The translations under genes and the position numbers were made by a program. From a bacterium (lineage in GTDB: Bacteria > Spirochaetota > UBA4802 > UBA5550), in contig JAAENB010001032.1 in the NCBI GenBank assembly GCA_024224995.1, positions 1-38,515 of the forward strand: DNA of 38,515 nucleotides. Direction: 5' to 3'. Positions 35,790-38,515 of this stretch are shown piece after piece (positions within the stretch are counted from its first letter, which is position 1; every line of letters starts with the position of its first letter). The notes below the pieces were generated by a model, which had not been told where the DNA came from, did no database searches, and worked only from the letters and a program-made list of their open reading frames with translations.

Positions 35790-36917
35790 ATGCTGGAAAA
35801 TCTTGATACTATTCCCTGGGATATATTAAATCATGCCTATGGTAAGGCTAAAGATACTCCCGGACATATTCGCAGTCTTGCTTCTTCCGATCCGAAAGAA
35901 CGGGAAATAGCCCTGGATGAACTTTCTTACACAATTATTCACCAGGGGTGTTTATGGGAAGCTGCCGCTTATGCTGTGCCTTTCCTGGTGGAACTTCTTG
36001 AACATCCTGATGTAACAGATAAATTGAGTCCCCTTACACTTCTTTGCGAAATAGCTGACGGTTGGAACAGGTATGAAAACGATAGTTATGATGCAAAAAT
36101 TCTTAATCCGGACTATTTAGTATTGCTGCGTAACCAACTTCAGGAAAATCTGCATGTGTATAGAGACTTGCTTGATTCTTCTGACATCGCGGTATTCCAT
36201 ACAGCGGTTTTGGTCTTGTTATACACGGCCCAGGGAGATGAAAAGACTCATTCAATTGTGCTGGAGAAACTTTCCGTTGAAACCATTGCCGAACGACGTG
36301 TCGCTTTTCTGACTCTTTTAGAAGATTTTGGTCCGCGAAAGTACGCTCATATTTTTGAACAGTATTTTCATACTGATAAAGAGGATATTGTTAAGCTTGT
36401 AGCTGCAGTCAGATGGGCTCGGTGGTGCCATGATGCATCTCAGGAAGAGATAACTGAATTCCTGGTTGCTTTTATTCAAAAAAATGCCAATGATCTTATA
36501 AACCGGTATAATAGCCTGGAAACTGCTGGTGGTTACTGGGAGGAAATTGATACAGCGATTTCAATTTGGGGACCGAAGTATACGGAGTGTATTATTGATC
36601 GTTTTATTAAAAGTACTGAAGCTAATTTATATTCGGGAGAACAGCTTAATGCGCTTTTGCTGACTGCATTTATCTCTACAGCCGGCAAGGCCAATCCGTA
36701 CTACCTCACTGATGTTCAAAAAAAAGTTGTTCGTTTGGTAGCAGAGAAAGCCTATCCGGAACCGGATATGGATATTTCTCATGTTATAAAAATTCTGGAA
36801 AGTTTCGGCTTACCCGGAAACAGAAAAGGAATAGATCGTATGCTGGGATTACCGGATGACACGCATCCCGGGTTTAGCCCTGGAGAGCGGCGGCCCTGGT
36901 GGGCTTTTTGGCGGTAG
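35790..36917 (+). CDS. HEAT-repeat-like protein, possible immunity-type protein
   Basis: 375 residues, wholly helical. The N-terminus has a recognisable pattern, IPWDILNHAYGKAKDTPGHI followed by LSYTIIHQGCLWEAAAYAVPFLVELLEH. This HQG-x-x-x-E/A-A-x-x-A-V-P-F-L arrangement is seen in bacterial HEAT-like proteins that often occur beside toxins as putative immunity proteins. Later helix pairs (LDSSDIAVFHTAVLVLL, HTDKEDIVKLVAAVRWARW) fit HEAT repeats. No toxin gene lies next to it and it has its own promoter and terminator-bounded unit, so its partner, if any, is unknown. No signal peptide. Confidence 0.65.
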   Translation: MLENLDTIPWDILNHAYGKAKDTPGHIRSLASSDPKEREIALDELSYTIIHQGCLWEAAAYAVPFLVELLEHPDVTDKLSPLTLLCEIADGWNRYENDSYDAKILNPDYLVLLRNQLQENLHVYRDLLDSSDIAVFHTAVLVLLYTAQGDEKTHSIVLEKLSVETIAERRVAFLTLLEDFGPRKYAHIFEQYFHTDKEDIVKLVAAVRWARWCHDASQEEITEFLVAFIQKNANDLINRYNSLETAGGYWEEIDTAISIWGPKYTECIIDRFIKSTEANLYSGEQLNALLLTAFISTAGKANPYYLTDVQKKVVRLVAEKAYPEPDMDISHVIKILESFGLPGNRKGIDRMLGLPDDTHPGFSPGERRPWWAFWR

Positions 36918-36931
36918 TAATACAGTTTGAC

Positions 36932-36960
36932 TTTACCGTAATAAATCAATACCTTATAAT
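36932..36960 (+). promoter_or_regulatory. Promoter of the lipoprotein gene 37005
   Basis: TTTACC (36932-36937), exactly 17 nt, TATAAT (36955-36960). The leader of about 37 nt ends in the GGGGGT ribosome binding site. Confidence 0.55.
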
Positions 36961-37004
36961 AACAAAGGGTTTAATCCTTTGATGCACCCAACAGGGGGGT
37001 AACA

Positions 37005-37604
37005 ATGAGACATGCAATATATATTTTAATTTTATTAGCGGCCTTATTCGCCGCCTGCGAAGATGATTCTTCCGGATCAATTACTCTTAATTTTGGTGAT
37101 ATTGCAGCAAGCCAGGGCAAGGCCGGAACAGTGCCGGTGGACGTATCTGCCATACATATTGCTGTTTACGCGACAACAGTATCGACAACAGTACCGCTTA
37201 AAACAGAGGTACTCAGCGCAGCAACAGAATCCGTTACCTATACTGTGCCCTCCGGACAGATCCAGGTGACAGTCTGGTCCGCAGATGCGGCAGGAGCAGC
37301 AAATTATTATGGTTCCACCACTCTGAATGTTGTACCGGGGGATAATCCCGTAACAGTGACCATGAGCCCTTTTGTTTTTTCCCTGAGCAACAGCGGGGAG
37401 GTTTTTTCCTGGCTGGCAATACCCGGAGCAACATTATATGAGCTGCAGAATGATTTTTTAGGTGATGCGAATTTTGTCACAAACTACACCGGATCGAGTA
37501 ATTCTCATGACATGGTTTCATATGTGCAGGGAAATTTTCGGGTGAGGGCCATTTCAACGGTATTTAATCTCACCAGCGGCTGGTCCACATCTTTAACGCA
37601 TTAG
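37005..37604 (+). CDS. Putative lipoprotein of unknown function
   Basis: 199 residues. The signal peptide ends in a lipobox LFAAC (Cys18) followed by Glu-Asp-Asp-Ser-Ser-Gly, typical of a surface-exposed lipoprotein linker. The mature part is Thr/Val/Ser-rich with alternating strands (VTYTVPSGQIQVTVW, NPVTVTMSPFVFSLS) resembling immunoglobulin- or fibronectin-III-like beta sandwiches; the second half (FSWLAIPGATLYELQ, FRVRAISTVFNLTSGWS) looks like a fibronectin-type domain. No family is assigned. GGGGGTAACA precedes the ATG. Confidence 0.65.
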   Translation: MRHAIYILILLAALFAACEDDSSGSITLNFGDIAASQGKAGTVPVDVSAIHIAVYATTVSTTVPLKTEVLSAATESVTYTVPSGQIQVTVWSADAAGAANYYGSTTLNVVPGDNPVTVTMSPFVFSLSNSGEVFSWLAIPGATLYELQNDFLGDANFVTNYTGSSNSHDMVSYVQGNFRVRAISTVFNLTSGWSTSLTH

Positions 37605-37708
37605 TCAGGAAGAAAAAGGTGACCGGTTACTTCCAGGCCAGATGCAGCTCGCAATGCTATTTAGTTTCTAACGTATTTTTTCCCTGTTCGACAGGGTCAG
37701 GTGCTCTT

Positions 37709-37793
37709 AAGAAATTCTTTTTCAATAGGGTCGGTTTCCGGGGATTTTGCCCGGGGTTTTGTTTTGGAGACGTTGCGTGCAACGCCTTTACGG
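37709..37793 (+). repeat. Dispersed palindromic repeat, REP-like, copy B1
   Basis: It matches copy A (17096-17161, opposite strand) from AAGAAATTCTTTTT through AATAGGG and GGTTTCC to the imperfect palindrome CGTTGCGTGCAACG (37771-37784) and CCTTTACGG. An insert with a short hairpin (GGGGATTTTGCCC) lies in the middle. Confidence 0.6.
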
Positions 37794-37807
37794 TCTTGTT
37801 CCCGAAG

Positions 37808-37867
37808 ATCTTTTTAAAATAGGGCCGGTTTCCGTGACGTTTTTGTGTAGGGGAGAGGCATGCCTCC
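37808..37867 (+). repeat. Dispersed palindromic repeat, REP-like, copy B2 (variant)
   Basis: A second unit 15 bp after B1: TCTTTTTAAAATAGGGCCGG, TTTCCG and, after a spacer, GGGAGAGGCATGCCTCC, whose centre GAGGCATGCCTC is a 12-bp palindrome replacing the CGTTGCATGCAACG of the other copies. Confidence 0.55.
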
Positions 37868-38180
37868 AATGCCATTAAGTTAAGGACGAGCCGTAAACAA
37901 AATATGTTGATAACTATCGTTGAGGAATCCAAAAAATCAAATGGAATTGTGTTTTTTTAAAGGGGCAATGGGGAATGCAGTTTGATATACAGGTTTGCCT
38001 CGGGTCTTTTGCCTGAATTTAGCGGTTTTGGTTATGATTTTGACTTGTTCTGTTTATATCAGGACATTTTTATAAGGAGTCCATATTACTCCGGGCATAC
38101 CTTGCCCTTCTCCTGAGATTGCCGGAGGCAGATTGAGGTTAGATTAGGGTTTTATTTGTAGTCTCAGAAGTTAATTTTGT

Positions 38181-38399
38181 CTATAATAGGAACTTTTGCA
38201 GAGTCTCCTGATTGGGAACTCCCCAAAACATAACAAAGGTTTTAATTCCGTCATATTTACCCTCACTAAAAATATAGTTGTGTTGATACTTATCGACATC
38301 TCCTTTTGGATCTTTGGAAAGCAGCAGATCGTCCAGGTAGTTATTTATAGCGAAAGCAATGATTGCGGAAACCGACAACTTATGGACCTTACGTAAGTC
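38181..38399 (-). pseudogene. 3' exon of a gene interrupted by a group II intron
   Basis: About 72 codons in frame up to the predicted intron end, with no start codon or ribosome binding site of their own. The reading includes VHKLSVSAIIAFAINNYLDD, which looks like a helix-turn or ribbon-helix DNA-binding tail, and later KTFVMFWGVPNQ near the end; I have seen this kind of composition in small spirochaete proteins, but cannot name the family. The open frame continues past 38399 only because it reads by chance through intron domains VI and V. The 5' exon must lie beyond the right edge. If the intron splices, the gene may still be expressed. Confidence 0.55.
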
Positions 38400-38515
38400 G
38401 CCGAGTAGGTCCGGGGCTTTGCAGCCCCTTTCCCCTCTCAGAACCGTACTTGAGACTTTCACCTCATACGGCTCAAGCTATCTAAAACCGGGAGTTAGCC
38501 CGGCGGCAAGTATTC
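38400..38515 (-). mobile_element. 3' end of a group II intron (domains V and VI), cut by the window edge
   Basis: On the minus strand, 38474-38441 is a 34-nt domain V: an 8-bp lower stem GAGCCGTA/TACGGTTC with the AGC catalytic triad, a 2-nt bulge, a TGAG/CTCA upper stem and a GAAA-type loop. Domain VI follows: GAGAGG pairs with CCTACTC leaving a bulged A (complement of 38406), enclosing a GGGGCTGCAAAGCCCC hairpin. The predicted last intron base is near 38400, six bases after the branch-point A. The rest of the intron, including any reverse-transcriptase gene, lies beyond the right edge. Confidence 0.85.

Larger units (their letters stand above)
37605..38180. other. 576-bp intergenic region carrying REP-like repeats
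   Basis: No convincing gene: frames at 37619-37822 and 37657-37932 fall on the repeats and lack ribosome binding sites. The region holds two partial units of the same repeat family as 17096-17161 (listed separately). From 37868 to 38180 I see no gene, and no promoter or terminator I can support. Confidence 0.6.

Noticed and set aside
37657..37932. 91-codon minus-strand frame
   Set aside because: It is built from the REP-like repeats and has no ribosome binding site.
38400..38462. 5' extension of the minus-strand frame that ends at 38181
   Set aside because: This part is the structured domain V/VI sequence of the group II intron, so the codons are chance reading.

Overview
The window (about 38.5 kb) looks like the chromosome of a spirochaete, probably Leptospira-like. 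This is an inference from gene content: four sensors built on a signal peptide or extracellular sensor domain, a 7TMR-DISM-type 7TM core (or a simpler 6TM bundle in one case) and a partner-switching output domain; large chemoreceptors without a C-terminal pentapeptide; lipoproteins with relaxed lipoboxes; many small envelope proteins. No rRNA or tRNA gene and no CRISPR array was seen.

Layout. 1-5.9 kb: the 3' part of a penicillin-acylase-type hydrolase, then an operon of DUF350 membrane protein, Lys-Ala-repeat membrane protein, small His/Tyr-rich protein, membrane spermidine-synthase-like protein and STAS anti-sigma-factor antagonist, facing a second STAS-like gene. 6-9.5 kb (minus strand): a fusion of a Clp1/Grc3-like polynucleotide kinase with an RNase Z-like metallo-beta-lactamase, and an HD-domain phosphohydrolase. 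9.6-20 kb: signalling, with a stand-alone CheB methylesterase, two chemoreceptors, an alpha/beta hydrolase, a thioesterase and two tandem SpoIIE/PP2C phosphatases. 20-25.5 kb: an amidase, then an AT-rich, apparently acquired pair of N6-adenine methylase and PD-(D/E)XK-like nuclease. 25.5-31.3 kb: a 7TM sensor with an RsbW-like kinase domain, a secreted protein, a helical protein of unknown function and another 7TM/PP2C phosphatase. 31.5-37.6 kb: YigZ, a FecR-domain lipoprotein, a beta-barrel, a beta-propeller, a HEAT-like protein and a lipoprotein. 37.6-38.5 kb: repeat-rich DNA and a gene fragment cut by the 3' end of a group II intron.

How the genes work together. The PP2C phosphatases, the RsbW-like kinase and the STAS proteins are the three component classes of a partner-switching network; the sensors would set the phosphorylation state of STAS antagonists. 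The window holds no sigma factor, so the final target is unseen. CheB and the chemoreceptors belong to the chemotaxis system.

Most notable: (1) the Clp1-like kinase/RNase Z fusion; (2) a two-copy palindromic element whose stems differ between copies by paired, compensating changes around an almost invariant 42-nt core, each copy lying directly 3' of a gene in the sense orientation; (3) a set of genes whose sigma70-like -10 box lies only 5-10 nt before the start codon with no ribosome binding site, suggesting leaderless mRNAs; (4) a group II intron interrupting a coding sequence at the right edge.
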